A DNA stretch of 64,000 nt from Rubrivivax sp. (GTDB lineage Bacteria > Pseudomonadota > Gammaproteobacteria > Burkholderiales > Burkholderiaceae_C): NCBI GenBank assembly GCA_019635315.1, contig JAHBZT010000003.1:124001-188000 (forward strand), read 5' to 3'. Position numbers and translations under genes: made by a program. Positions 31,282 to 39,939 of the stretch are shown piece by piece. Under the pieces are notes generated by a model. The model was not told the origin of the DNA and did not search any database. It saw only the letters and a list, made by a program, of their open reading frames with translations. Numbering within the stretch: position 1 is the stretch's first letter; each line of letters begins with the position of its first letter.

Positions 31282-31500
31282 ATGGCCAAGGACGACGTCA
31301 TCCAGATGCAGGGGGAGATCCTCGAGAACCTCCCGAACGCCACCTTCCGCGTCAAGCTGGAGAACGGGCACGTGGTGCTGGGCCACATCTCGGGCAAGAT
31401 GCGCATGCACTACATCCGCATCCTGCCGGGCGACAAGGTCACCGTGGAGCTCACGCCCTACGACCTGACGCGGGCACGCATCGTGTTCCGCGCCAAGTGA
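31282..31500 (+). CDS. infA: Translation initiation factor IF-1
   Basis: IF-1 is a one-domain OB-fold factor that occupies the A site during initiation. The 72 residues starting [20 protein letters not shown] and ending [14 protein letters not shown] are typical. It lies between secY and rpmJ as in many betaproteobacteria. Its ribosome-binding site is in a 9-bp stem. Confidence 0.99.
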   Translation: MAKDDVIQMQGEILENLPNATFRVKLENGHVVLGHISGKMRMHYIRILPGDKVTVELTPYDLTRARIVFRAK

Positions 31501-31531
31501 AGAACAGACAGACTGGGTCAAGGAGAAGACC

Positions 31532-31645
31532 ATGAAAGTAGCCGCATCGGTCAAGAAGATGTGCCGCCACTGCAAGATCATCCGGCGCAAGGGCGTCGTG
31601 CGCGTGATCTGCACGGACCCGCGTCACAAGCAGCGCCAAGGCTGA
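31532..31645 (+). CDS. rpmJ: 50S ribosomal protein L36
   Basis: L36 is the smallest 50S protein and binds one zinc ion. The 37-residue frame reads [20 protein letters not shown] and continues to a [11 protein letters not shown] end. The CxxC plus C-x4-H ligands are all present, so this is the zinc-binding form. AAGGAG at 31520-31525 is 6 nt before the ATG, and rpsM follows after 15 bp. Confidence 0.97.
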   Translation: MKVAASVKKMCRHCKIIRRKGVVRVICTDPRHKQRQG

Positions 31646-31660
31646 GAGTAAGGAATCGAC

Positions 31661-32026
31661 ATGGCACGCATCGCCGGCATCAACATCCCGCCGCACAAGC
31701 ACGCCGAGATCGGCCTGACCGCGATCTACGGCATCGGGCGCCCGACCGCGCAGAAGATCTGCGAGGCGGTCGGCATCCCGTACAGCAAGAAGATCAAGGA
31801 CCTGACCGACAACGACCTCGAGCGCATCCGCGACGAGATCGGCAAGATCACGATCGAGGGCGACCTGCGCCGTGAACTCTCGATCAACATCAAGCGTCTG
31901 ATGGACCTGGGCTGCTACCGCGGCTTCCGCCATCGCCGCGGCCTGCCGGTGCGCGGCCAGCGCACGCGCACCAACGCGCGCACCCGCAAGGGCCCGCGCA
32001 AGGGCGCGGTGGCGAACAAGAAGTAA
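31661..32026 (+). CDS. rpsM: 30S ribosomal protein S13
   Basis: S13 contacts P-site tRNA and bridges to the 50S. It has 121 residues and starts [21 protein letters not shown] helix-two-turn-helix and the basic tail [17 protein letters not shown] complete it. It is the first gene of the alpha block, joined to rpsK by 30 bp. Confidence 0.99.
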   Translation: MARIAGINIPPHKHAEIGLTAIYGIGRPTAQKICEAVGIPYSKKIKDLTDNDLERIRDEIGKITIEGDLRRELSINIKRLMDLGCYRGFRHRRGLPVRGQRTRTNARTRKGPRKGAVANKK

Positions 32027-32056
32027 GCCCCGCAGCGAACGAAGAGAACCCCCGAC

Positions 32057-32461
32057 ATGGCCAAGTCCCCCGTCAACACCGCCGCTCGCCGCGTCAGCAA
32101 GAAGGTCCGCAAGAACGTCGCGGACGGCATCGCGCACGTGCACGCGTCGTTCAACAACACGATCATCACGATCACCGACCGCCAGGGCGGTGCGCTCGCC
32201 TGGGCGTCCAGCGGCGGGCAGGGCTTCAAGGGCTCGCGCAAGAGCACGCCCTTCGCCGCGCAGGTGGCGGCCGAGAATGCCGGCCGCGCCGCGCAGGAGC
32301 AGGGCATCAAGAACCTGGACGTTCGCATCAAGGGCCCGGGCCCCGGCCGCGAGAGCAGCGTGCGCGCGCTGGCCTCGCTGGGCATCCGCATCAACTCGAT
32401 CAGCGACGTCACGCCGATCCCGCACAACGGCTGCCGGCCGCAGAAGCGCCGCCGCATCTGA
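32057..32461 (+). CDS. rpsK: 30S ribosomal protein S11
   Basis: S11 lies on the 30S platform near the E-site mRNA. The 134-residue protein has [21 protein letters not shown] and ends [17 protein letters not shown]-like (here [18 protein letters not shown]). After it comes a 238-bp gap with a terminator-like hairpin before rpsD. Confidence 0.99.
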   Translation: MAKSPVNTAARRVSKKVRKNVADGIAHVHASFNNTIITITDRQGGALAWASSGGQGFKGSRKSTPFAAQVAAENAGRAAQEQGIKNLDVRIKGPGPGRESSVRALASLGIRINSISDVTPIPHNGCRPQKRRRI

Positions 32462-32519
32462 CCCGTGCCTCGCCGCGCCTGCAGGTTTTGCCGCAGGCGC
32501 TACAATACGCAGTTTCCCG

Positions 32520-32555
32520 AGCCGGTGAGCACTTCTGGTGCGCACCGGCTGTTTT
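32520..32555 (+). terminator. Hairpin with T-run in the rpsK-rpsD gap
   Basis: agccggtg (32520-32527) pairs with caccggct (32543-32550), and gcac (32529-32532) with gtgc (32538-32541) around TTCTG. GTTTTCC follows, as in an intrinsic terminator. A -10-like TACAAT lies at 32501-32506 without a good -35. The hairpin may terminate the rpsMK message, attenuate transcription into rpsD, or be part of an S4-responsive leader. The rest of 32556-32699 shows no gene. Confidence 0.5.
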
Positions 32556-32699
32556 CCTGAAGGCCCCGTCGCGCTGCAAGCCAGCCGGCCAGCCTTCGTA
32601 AGCCCACCGTCTGCGTGCCCGCCGTGGCCGCAGACTCGCGCGGGCCGCGCCACCCCGGTGCGGCTGCCGCGTCAGAGAACACACCGCAAGGACTGATCC

Positions 32700-33323
32700 G
32701 TGGCAAGACTCCTCGGCCCCAAGGCCAAACTCTCCCGCCGTGAAGGCACCGACCTGTTCCTGAAGAGCGCGCGGCGCTCGATCACGGACAAGGCCAAGTT
32801 CGACAGCAAGCCCGGCCAGCACGGTCGCACCAGCGGCAGCCGCACGTCCGACTTCGGCATGCAGCTGCGCGAGAAGCAGAAGGTCAAGCGCATGTACGGC
32901 GTGCTGGAGCGCCAGTTCCGCCGCTACTTCGCCGAGGCCGAGCGCCGCAAGGGCAACACCGGCTCCAACCTGCTCGCGCTGCTGGAAAGCCGGCTGGACA
33001 ACGTCGTCTACCGCATGGGCTTCGGCAGCACGCGCGCCGAGGCGCGCCAGCTCGTCAGCCACAAGGCGCTGACCGTGAACGGCCAGGTCGTCAACATCCC
33101 GTCGTACCAGGTCAAGGCCGGCGACGTGATCGCGCTGCGCGAGAAGGCCAAGAATCAGCTGCGCGTGCAGGACGCACTCAAGCTGGCGCAGTCGGTCGGC
33201 CTGGCCGACTGGGTGTCGGTCGACGCGACCAAGATGGAAGGCACCTTCAAGAAGGTGCCGGACCGCGACCAGCACGGCGCCGAGATCAAGGAAGCGCTGA
33301 TCGTCGAGTTGTACTCGCGTTGA
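32700..33323 (+). CDS. rpsD: 30S ribosomal protein S4 (GTG start)
   Basis: S4 starts 30S assembly and in E. coli represses the alpha operon. It has 207 residues. The N-terminal region [20 protein letters not shown] leads to the S4 RNA-binding domain ([21 protein letters not shown]-type motif at about residue 98). The GTG at 32700 is preceded by AAGGA (32689-32693). Its own leader of about 190 nt after the hairpin sets it apart from rpsMK. Confidence 0.98.
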   Translation: MARLLGPKAKLSRREGTDLFLKSARRSITDKAKFDSKPGQHGRTSGSRTSDFGMQLREKQKVKRMYGVLERQFRRYFAEAERRKGNTGSNLLALLESRLDNVVYRMGFGSTRAEARQLVSHKALTVNGQVVNIPSYQVKAGDVIALREKAKNQLRVQDALKLAQSVGLADWVSVDATKMEGTFKKVPDRDQHGAEIKEALIVELYSR

Positions 33324-33483
33324 GAACCTGAACCAGGTGCGCGCCGCCCGTTCGCGCGGGCGGCCGCCCTTTGCGCAGGGGCCGGCTGCCGGGCGTGCCC
33401 CCCGCGTGACCACCGGCCCGGCGCGGTCCATCAGCCTTATCGGTGTAACGAGCCGAGGGTATTGACAGGAAACCACACACTCC

Positions 33484-34470
33484 ATGCAAACCACACTTCT
33501 GAAGCCCAAGGCCATCCAGGTCGAGCCGCTCGGCGGCCATCGCGCCAAGGCGACGCTCGAGCCCTTCGAGCGTGGTTACGGCCACACCCTCGGCAACGCA
33601 CTGCGGCGCGTGCTGCTGTCGTCGATGGTGGGCTATGCGCCGACCGAGGTGACCATCGCCGGCGTGCTGCACGAGTACTCGGCGATCGACGGCGTGCAGG
33701 AGGACGTCGTGCACATCATGCTCAACCTCAAGGGCGTGGTGTTCAAGCTGCACAACCGCGACGAGGTCACGCTGGTGCTGCGCCACGAAGGCGAGGGCCC
33801 GGTCACGGCCGGCCACATCCAGACGCCGCACGACGTCGAGATCATCAACCCCGAGCATGTCATCGCCCACCTCAGCCAGGGCGGCAAGCTGGACATGCAG
33901 ATCAAGGTCGAGAAGGGCCGCGGCTACGTGCCGGGCAACCTGCGCCGCTACGGCGACGAGCCGACCAAGAGCATCGGCCGCATCGTGCTGGACGCCAGCT
34001 TCTCGCCGGTGCGCCGCGTCAGCTACGCGGTCGAGAATGCGCGCGTCGAGCAGCGCACCGACCTCGACAAGCTGGTGATGGAGATCGAGACCAACGGCTC
34101 GATCCCGCCCGAGGAGGCGATCCGCCAGAGCGCGCGCATCCTCGTCGAGCAGCTCGCGTTCTTCGCGCAGATCGACCCCAACCCGATCGGCGAGATGGCC
34201 ATCCAGCCGCAGCGCGCGACGCCGTTCGACCCCATCCTGCTGCGCCCGGTCGACGAGCTCGAGCTGACGGTGCGCTCGGCCAACTGCCTGAAGGCCGAGA
34301 ACATCTACTACATCGGCGACCTGATCCAGCGCACCGAGACCGAGCTGCTGAAGACGCCGAACCTGGGCCGCAAGAGCCTCAACGAGATCAAGGAAGTGCT
34401 CGCCTCGCGCGGGCTGACCCTGGGCGCCAAGCTGGACAACTGGCCGCCGCAGGGTCTGGACAAGCGCTGA
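33484..34470 (+). CDS. rpoA: DNA-directed RNA polymerase subunit alpha
   Basis: Alpha nucleates polymerase assembly and its C-terminal domain binds UP elements and activators. It has 328 residues. The N-terminal domain has [20 protein letters not shown], and the CTD (from about 245) includes [20 protein letters not shown], with the helix-hairpin-helix DNA-binding residues present. A GAGG-like site is weak here; AGGAAA lies 12 nt upstream. Confidence 0.99.
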   Translation: MQTTLLKPKAIQVEPLGGHRAKATLEPFERGYGHTLGNALRRVLLSSMVGYAPTEVTIAGVLHEYSAIDGVQEDVVHIMLNLKGVVFKLHNRDEVTLVLRHEGEGPVTAGHIQTPHDVEIINPEHVIAHLSQGGKLDMQIKVEKGRGYVPGNLRRYGDEPTKSIGRIVLDASFSPVRRVSYAVENARVEQRTDLDKLVMEIETNGSIPPEEAIRQSARILVEQLAFFAQIDPNPIGEMAIQPQRATPFDPILLRPVDELELTVRSANCLKAENIYYIGDLIQRTETELLKTPNLGRKSLNEIKEVLASRGLTLGAKLDNWPPQGLDKR

Positions 34471-34518
34471 GCGCCGAGCGGCGCGCTTTCCTGCTGCGGA
34501 CGCCGATCTCGAACCTGC

Positions 34519-34555
34519 GCTGCTCGCCGTACGGGTGTACGGCTGCGCTGCTCGG
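34519..34555 (+). repeat. 37-nt palindromic repeat, copy 2 (rpoA-rplQ gap)
   Basis: Identical over 37 bases to 15163-15199, in the same orientation, with the GCCGTAC/GTACGGC hairpin core. The rpoA-rplQ gap (34471-34670) otherwise shows no gene. Confidence 0.75.
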
Positions 34556-34670
34556 ATCGACCTCGGCGCCCTCGCGACGGAAATCGCACCACTCGGCAAC
34601 GACTGTGATTCAACGGTGCCCACCGCAGTACCTGACACGGCTGCGGTCTCGATAAGGAAAGGAATGCACC

Positions 34671-35069
34671 ATGCGCCACCGCAACGGACCCCGCAAGCTC
34701 AACCGCACGACCTCGCACCGCTTGGCGATGCTGAGGAACATGTGCAACTCGCTGATCAAGCACGAGGCCATCAAGACCACGCTGCCCAAGGCCAAGGAAC
34801 TGCGCAGCGTCGTCGAGCCGCTGATCACGCTGGGCAAGGAACCCACGCTGGCGAACCGCCGGCTGGCCTTCGACCGCACGCGCGACCGCGACGTGGTCGT
34901 CAAGCTGTTCGAGGAACTGGGGCCGCGCTACAAGGCGCGCCCGGGCGGCTACACGCGCATCCTGAAGATGGGTTTCCGCGTCGGCGACAACGCGCCGATG
35001 GCCTTCGTCGAGCTGGTCGACCGGCCCGAGCCGCAGGCCGAGGCCGCGGAAGAAGCCAAGGCCGAGTGA
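34671..35069 (+). CDS. rplQ: 50S ribosomal protein L17
   Basis: L17 lies near the tunnel exit. It has 132 residues and starts [20 protein letters not shown]. The family core ends near [13 protein letters not shown], after which comes a short Glu/Ala-rich tail. AAGGAAAGGA at 34653-34662 precedes the ATG. It closes the ribosomal super-cluster. Confidence 0.98.
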   Translation: MRHRNGPRKLNRTTSHRLAMLRNMCNSLIKHEAIKTTLPKAKELRSVVEPLITLGKEPTLANRRLAFDRTRDRDVVVKLFEELGPRYKARPGGYTRILKMGFRVGDNAPMAFVELVDRPEPQAEAAEEAKAE

Positions 35070-35075
35070 CGCGCC

Positions 35076-35105
35076 GTGACAAGGCGGCGAAAGCCGCGCT
35101 ATAAT
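35076..35105 (+). promoter_or_regulatory. Promoter of initiator tRNA
   Basis: GTGACA (35076-35081) and consensus TATAAT (35100-35105) are 18 bp apart. The predicted start is 5 or so bases before the tRNA. Confidence 0.75.
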
Positions 35106-35117
35106 TTCAGGCTCAGT

Positions 35118-35194
<77 letters not shown>

Positions 35195-35208
35195 AGGTCA
35201 GCAGCGAG

Positions 35209-35234
35209 AAGGCGCCCCACGCGGGCGCCTTTTC
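35209..35234 (+). terminator. Intrinsic terminator after tRNA-fMet
   Basis: aaggcgcc (35209-35216) pairs with ggcgcctt (35224-35231), followed by TTCC; the T-run is TTTT counting the stem. Confidence 0.8.
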
Positions 35235-35318
35235 CATTGGGGGGTCGCCCTCGGTACCACCGCCGCCGTTTTTCCCACGCTGCCGTGTCGCCGCCGCGTG
35301 ACGGTGGCTGCCGCGCTC

Positions 35319-36092
35319 TCAGCGCGACGCCGCCGTGCCGAAGGCCCGCATCACGGCCTCGCGCGTCACCGGCCCGCCATGGCCCAGGAAGAAGGTCGTG
35401 ACCGGGCGCTGCAGCAGCGCCTGGATATTCGCCAGGTTGCGCGCCCGGTCGGCGTGGAAATAGTGCTCGCCGGGGCGCGTCGCGAACAGGCGGCCGCCCA
35501 GCCAGCCGCCGAGCATCAGGTCGCCGACGAAGGCACGCCCGTCGGGCAGTTCGACGACCAGCGACCCCGGCGTGTGTCCGGGCCACTGCCGGACCGTGCC
35601 GCGCACGCCGTAGGCCGCGAGGTCCACCGGCGCGTCGCCGACGGCGACATCGGGTGCGAAGGCCTCGTAGGCCGGGTCGAGCGCAAAGCGCTTCAGGATG
35701 TGCGCGGTGAGGTTGGTCGGCTGCAGCTCGTCGTTGTGGCCGGCGGCGGCCATCGGCAGGTCGCCGGCGCCGAGCAGCAGCGCGGCCCCGCTGCGCCGGC
35801 GGATCTCCGCCGCCAGCCCGGCGTGGTCGGCATGGCCGTGCGTCAGCACCACCGCCGCGATGTCCTTCCACGCGACGCCGCGCGCGGCCAGTGCCGCCTC
35901 CAGCGCGGCGAGGTCGCCGCGGCCGCCGGCGTCGATCAGCACGACCCGTTCGCCGCGCACCAGGTGCACGTTGGACATGGCGAGCACGATCGTGTCGACG
36001 GTCGGCGACCCGGCGGTCTGTGCGCGTGCGACGCCGGCAGCGACGACGAGCGCAGCGAAGATGGCGGCTGCGGGGCGGAGCAGGGACGACAT
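35319..36092 (-). CDS. Secreted metallo-beta-lactamase-fold hydrolase
   Basis: The 257-residue protein starts MSSLLRPAAAIFAALVVAAG, a signal peptide with likely cleavage after ARA at residue 24. The zinc motif HGHADHAG (H-x-H-x-D-H) is followed by GHTPGS, GDLMLGG and LGHGGP, giving the full set of metal ligands. This is a periplasmic MBL-fold hydrolase of unknown substrate; a true beta-lactamase cannot be claimed. A longer upstream ATG was rejected because it would bury the signal peptide. It is separated from the GntR gene by 100 bp on the same strand. Confidence 0.85.
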   Translation of the reverse strand: MSSLLRPAAAIFAALVVAAGVARAQTAGSPTVDTIVLAMSNVHLVRGERVVLIDAGGRGDLAALEAALAARGVAWKDIAAVVLTHGHADHAGLAAEIRRRSGAALLLGAGDLPMAAAGHNDELQPTNLTAHILKRFALDPAYEAFAPDVAVGDAPVDLAAYGVRGTVRQWPGHTPGSLVVELPDGRAFVGDLMLGGWLGGRLFATRPGEHYFHADRARNLANIQALLQRPVTTFFLGHGGPVTREAVMRAFGTAASR

Positions 36093-36192
36093 GCGGCGGG
36101 GCCTCCTCGGGTACGGCCTCATCTTGGCATGCCGCGCCGCCGGTCGCGCGGCGCCTGCGGCAGGGCAGCCGGCACCCGGCCGCCACGAGGGC

Positions 36193-36843
36193 TCAGGCGC
36201 CGCCGCAGGCCGCGCGGTAGCGCGGCTCGTTCTCCAGCACATGCTCGCGCAGCAGCGCGCCGGCGCGCTCGACGTCGCCCGCGGCCAGCGCGTCGACCAG
36301 CACCTGGTGGCTGGCGACCGCGTTGGCGATCGGCGAGCGGTGGCGCAGCGCCACCAGCTGCGAGCGCACGACCTCGTAGCCGGCGCACAGGTATTCGTCG
36401 CGGCAGTGCGCGAACAGCTGCCAGTGGAAGTCCATGTCGATGCGCGCCAGCGCGCGCAGGTCGCGCGCGCGCTCGGCCTTGCGCATCTCGGCCACGCAGC
36501 GCGACCACTCGCGCTGCAGGCCCGCGGCGTCGGCCGCGAAGGCCTCGCGCAGCGCGGCGGTCTCGACCATCGCGCGGTAGCTGCACAGCTGCCCCACCTG
36601 CGCCGGCGTCAGCCGGAAGACGAAGGTGCCGCGCTGCGGGTGGATCTCGACCAGCCCGTCGTTCTTCAGGCGCAGCAGCGCCTCGCGCACCGGCGTCTTG
36701 CTGACGCCGAGGCGCGCCGCGAGCTGCGCCTCCGAGACCTGCGCGCCGAGCTGCAGCTCGCCGCTGACGATGGCCTCGCGGATGCGCTCGCAGGCCAGCT
36801 CGGTCAGCAGTTGCGGGCGCTCCAGGCGCAGCGGTTCGGTCAT
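36193..36843 (-). CDS. GntR-family regulator, FCD type
   Basis: This is a probable repressor of the divergent TRAP operon. It has 216 residues. The winged-helix segment ARLGVSKTPVREALLRLK lies in the first third. The FCD ligand domain shows DMDFHWQLF, SHQVLVDAL and LREHVLEN, the Asp/His residues that bind a metal in this group. FCD regulators usually respond to small organic acids. A TATACT -10 for this gene (complement of 36869-36874) lies next to a 16-bp palindrome at 36895-36910, so autoregulation is plausible. The effector is unknown. Confidence 0.88.
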   Translation of the reverse strand: MTEPLRLERPQLLTELACERIREAIVSGELQLGAQVSEAQLAARLGVSKTPVREALLRLKNDGLVEIHPQRGTFVFRLTPAQVGQLCSYRAMVETAALREAFAADAAGLQREWSRCVAEMRKAERARDLRALARIDMDFHWQLFAHCRDEYLCAGYEVVRSQLVALRHRSPIANAVASHQVLVDALAAGDVERAGALLREHVLENEPRYRAACGGA

Positions 36844-36894
36844 GGCGCGGGCTTCGGTGGGCGGCGGCAGTATACGGGTTAGGCCCGATGCGGC

Positions 36895-36910
36895 ATCTGA
36901 TATCTCAGAT
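36895..36910. promoter_or_regulatory. Candidate operator of the GntR regulator
   Basis: ATCTGATATCTCAGAT is a perfect 6-bp inverted repeat with a 4-bp spacer, in the 82-bp gap between the divergent gntR and dctQ genes. It overlaps the place of a -35 box for gntR and lies 16 bp before dctQ. Confidence 0.5.
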
Positions 36911-36925
36911 ACGATCCGCGCCGCG

Positions 36926-37549
36926 ATGATGATGCATCCCGGCCCATCCGGCAAGCCCGCCGGCGCGCCAGCACCGGCGGTGCCGGCGGCCGCGCCGTCG
37001 GCCGCCGACGTGCGGGCTGCGGCGCGCGCTCCGCACGCCGGCCTGCAGCGGCTGGAGCGCGGCGTCGTGCGCACCAACCAGGCGCTGATCGTCGCGCTGA
37101 TGGCGTCGATGGCGGTGCTGGTCTTCGCCAACGTCGTCAGCCGCTATGTCTTCAACCATTCGATCCTCTGGGTCGAGGAGCTGACGCAGATCCAGATGAT
37201 CTGGGTCACCTACCTCGGTGCCGGGCTGGCGCTGCGCGAAGGCCGCCATGTCTCGGTGGACACGCTGCAGGACCTGCTGCCGCCGCCGCTGCAGCGCCTG
37301 CTGCGCACGCTGATCGCGATCGCGCTGGCGACCTTCATGCTCGTGCTGCTGGTGCTGGGCGTGCAGATCGCGCAGTTCACCTGGGCGCAGGAGACGCCGA
37401 TGATGGGCCTGCCCACCGGGCTGCCCTACCTGGCGATCCCGGTCGGCGCGGCCGGCGTGCTGCTGCACCTGCTGCTGTTCTGGCGCCGCTTCGTCGAGCG
37501 GCGCTTCGAGCAGGCCGAGGACCTGGCGCCCGACGAGGAGGCGGCATGA
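36926..37549 (+). CDS. dctQ: TRAP transporter small permease (DctQ type)
   Basis: This is the small membrane subunit of a tripartite ATP-independent periplasmic transporter for organic acids. It has 207 residues. A Pro/Ala-rich N-terminal stretch of about 45 residues precedes four membrane segments. The family motif WVEELTQIQMIWVTYLGAGLALREGRHVSVD spans segments 2-3 (shown as WVEEL at about 84). Three ATGs occur in a row (36926, 36929, 36932) and no Shine-Dalgarno is seen, so the exact start is uncertain. A 21-codon frame links it to dctM. Confidence 0.92.
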   Translation: MMMHPGPSGKPAGAPAPAVPAAAPSAADVRAAARAPHAGLQRLERGVVRTNQALIVALMASMAVLVFANVVSRYVFNHSILWVEELTQIQMIWVTYLGAGLALREGRHVSVDTLQDLLPPPLQRLLRTLIAIALATFMLVLLVLGVQIAQFTWAQETPMMGLPTGLPYLAIPVGAAGVLLHLLLFWRRFVERRFEQAEDLAPDEEAA

Positions 37550-37611
37550 GCGCGCAACGCCACACCCGGGTGCGCCTCCCGGCGCGCGCCGCGCAGAGGG
37601 TCGCCCGGTGA
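37546..37611 (+). CDS. Possible 21-residue coupling peptide between dctQ and dctM
   Basis: This frame starts MSARQRHTRVRLPARAAQRV. Its ATGA overlaps the dctQ stop by 4 nt, and its TGA overlaps the GTG start of dctM by 4 nt (GTGA). GAGGAGG at 37535-37541 is 4 nt upstream. Ribosomes could pass through it to reach dctM, which lacks an obvious site of its own. The peptide may have no function. Confidence 0.35.
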   Translation: MSAQRHTRVRLPARAAQRVAR

Positions 37612-38897
37612 GCCTGGTGCTGTTCGGCGTCTTCGCGGTCGCGCTGCTGGTCGGCGTCCCGATCGCCTTCGCGATGGGCGGCGCCGGGCTGCTGGCGCTG
37701 GTCGTCGAAGGCCGGCTGTCGCTGCTGTCGGTGCCGCAGCGCTTCTTCGACGGCATCAACTCGTTCCCGCTGATGGCGGTGCCGTTCTTCATCCTCGCGG
37801 CCGACCTGATGACGGCCAGCGGCATCACGACCGCGCTGCTGCGCTTCTCCAACGCGCTGGTGGGTCACATCCGCGGCGGGCTCGGCCATGTCAACGTCGT
37901 GACCTCGATGATGTTCGCCGGCATCAGCGGCTCGGCGCTGGCCGACGCCGCCGGGCCCGGCGCCGTCGAGATGCGCATGATGGCCAAGGGCGGCTACGAC
38001 CGCGACTATGCGGCCGCGCTGTCGGCGGCCACCGCGGTCATCGGGCCCATCATCCCGCCGTCCATCATCATGGTCATCTACGCGCTGACCGACCCGCGCG
38101 TCACGGTGGCCGGGCTGTTCCTGGCCGGCGTCGTGCCCGGGCTGCTGCTGGGCCTGGCGCTGATGGCGATGAACCACTGGATCTCGGTGCGCCGCGGCTA
38201 CGGCGCGGCCGGCGCCCCGATGCGCTGGGCCGAGCGCGGCCGCGCGCTGTGGCGCGCGCTGCCGGTGCTGCTGATGCCGGCCATCATCATCGCCGGCATC
38301 CTGAGCGGCCTGTTCACGCCGACCGAGGCGTCCGCGGTGGCGGTGTTCTACGCGCTGTTCATCGGCCTGTTCGTCACGCGCACGCTCAATGCGCGGCTGA
38401 TCGGCAAGGTGCTGCTGCAGAGCGGCCTGGTCAGCAGCGCCGCGCTGCTGATCGTCGCGATGGCCTCGCTGTTCGCCTGGCTGCTGACGCTGCTGCAGAT
38501 CCCACAGGCCATCGCCGCCGGCATCGGCGGGCTGACCAGCGACCCGCTGCTGATCATGCTGATCGTGATGGTCTTCGTGCTCGCCTGCGGCCTGTTCATC
38601 GACACGCTGCCGGCCGTGATCATCCTGGTCCCGGTGCTGGCGCCGCTGTCCGAGCAGTTCGGCATCCACCCGCTGCACTTCGCGATGGCCGTGGTGCTGA
38701 ACCTGACCGTCGGCCTGGTCACGCCGCCCGTGGGCGGCGTGCTGTTCGTGATGAGCAGCGTCGCGCGCATCCGGCTCGAGCGGCTGGCGCGCGCGGTGCT
38801 GCCGCTGCTCGCGGCGCAGCTCGTGGTGCTGCTCGCCGTCGTCCTGTGGCCCCCGCTGAGCACCACGGTGCCGGCGTGGTTCGGCTACGCCCGCTGA
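37608..38897 (+). CDS. dctM: TRAP transporter large permease (DctM type)
   Basis: The large subunit carries out sodium-driven substrate import. It has 429 residues and about 12 membrane segments. Conserved parts include FFILAADLMTASGI, NVVTSMMFAGISGSALADAAG, and IIPPSIIMVIYAL near residue 150. The start is GTG 37608. The module dctQ-dctM-dctP is complete. Confidence 0.95.
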   Translation: MSLVLFGVFAVALLVGVPIAFAMGGAGLLALVVEGRLSLLSVPQRFFDGINSFPLMAVPFFILAADLMTASGITTALLRFSNALVGHIRGGLGHVNVVTSMMFAGISGSALADAAGPGAVEMRMMAKGGYDRDYAAALSAATAVIGPIIPPSIIMVIYALTDPRVTVAGLFLAGVVPGLLLGLALMAMNHWISVRRGYGAAGAPMRWAERGRALWRALPVLLMPAIIIAGILSGLFTPTEASAVAVFYALFIGLFVTRTLNARLIGKVLLQSGLVSSAALLIVAMASLFAWLLTLLQIPQAIAAGIGGLTSDPLLIMLIVMVFVLACGLFIDTLPAVIILVPVLAPLSEQFGIHPLHFAMAVVLNLTVGLVTPPVGGVLFVMSSVARIRLERLARAVLPLLAAQLVVLLAVVLWPPLSTTVPAWFGYAR

Positions 38898-38922
38898 CCC
38901 TCACCCCCCGAAGGAGACACCG

Positions 38923-39924
38923 ATGAGACTGAGGACCGCCGCCCTGTTTGCCGCCCTTGCGCTGGCGCTGCCGCTGGCCCACGCGCAGAAGGTGCTGAAG
39001 TACGCGCACTTCCAGCCGGCCAAGGCGGACCAGCCCAAGCATGCCGCCGCGCTGGCCTTCAAGGAACATGTCGAGAAGGCCACCAACGGCTCGGTCAAGG
39101 TCGAGATCTTCCCGGCCGGCCAGTTCGGCAAGGACCAGCCGACGATGGAAGGCCTGCGCCTGGGCACGCTGGAACTGGCAGTCGCGCACGACGGCGCCAT
39201 CGCCACCGTGCACAAGCCGATCGGCGTGCTGGGCATCCCGTTCCTGTACGACAACCACGAGCATGCCTGGCGCGTCTACGACTCGGCGTGGCTGAAGGGC
39301 TTCTCCGACGACATGGTGAAGAAGTCGGGCATCCGCATGCTCGGCGTCGCCGACAACGGCGTGCGCCACTTCACCAACAGCCTGCGCCCGATCCAGAGCC
39401 CGGCCGACATGAAGGGCATGAAGATCCGCATCCAGCCTTCGCCGGTGTTCAAGGCGCTGGTGGAGTCGCTGGGCGCGTCGGCCTCGGCCATCCCCTGGGC
39501 CGAGCTGCCCACCGCGCTGCAGCAAAAGGTGGTGGACGGCCAGGAGAATGGCGTCACCAACATCATCGCCGCCAGCCTGCACCAGCACCAGAAGTACGCC
39601 ACGCTGGACGGCCATGTCTGGTCGGTGCACGCCTACATGGTCAACGACCGCTTCTACCAGGGCCTCAGTGCCGCCGAGCGCAAGGCGGTCGACGAGGGCG
39701 TGGCCAAGGCCAAGGACATCCACCGCCGCATGACGGCGGAGCAGGACCGCAACGCGAAGAGCATCCTCGAGGGCCTGGGCATGCAGGTCTACGTGCCGAC
39801 CGCGGCGCAGGTCGGCGAGTTCCGCCGCCTGGCGCAGCCGCCGGTGCGCCAGTGGGCCGAGGCCGAGATCGGCAAGGCCTATGTCGACGACCTGTTCAAG
39901 GCGATCGAGGCCACGCGCAAGTAA
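38923..39924 (+). CDS. dctP: TRAP transporter solute-binding protein (DctP family)
   Basis: This is the periplasmic receptor of the TRAP system. It has 333 residues. A signal peptide ends after AHA at residue 21. The family arginine that binds a carboxylate is expected near KGMKIRIQPSPVFKALVESLGA, and WAELPTALQQKVVDGQENG is typical of DctP proteins. GAAGGAG at 38910-38916 precedes the ATG. The substrate is probably a carboxylic acid, perhaps a sugar acid by context. Confidence 0.94.
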   Translation: MRLRTAALFAALALALPLAHAQKVLKYAHFQPAKADQPKHAAALAFKEHVEKATNGSVKVEIFPAGQFGKDQPTMEGLRLGTLELAVAHDGAIATVHKPIGVLGIPFLYDNHEHAWRVYDSAWLKGFSDDMVKKSGIRMLGVADNGVRHFTNSLRPIQSPADMKGMKIRIQPSPVFKALVESLGASASAIPWAELPTALQQKVVDGQENGVTNIIAASLHQHQKYATLDGHVWSVHAYMVNDRFYQGLSAAERKAVDEGVAKAKDIHRRMTAEQDRNAKSILEGLGMQVYVPTAAQVGEFRRLAQPPVRQWAEAEIGKAYVDDLFKAIEATRK

Positions 39925-39939
39925 GGCACGCAGGACCCC

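Noticed and set aside
33462-33490. Consensus TTGACA just before rpoA as a -35 box
   Set aside because: The matching -10 position would fall inside the rpoA start codon region and has no TATAAT-like sequence.
35319-36092. Calling the metallo-beta-lactamase-fold protein an antibiotic-resistance enzyme
   Set aside because: The zinc motif is shared by many hydrolases, and no beta-lactamase-specific features are recognisable.
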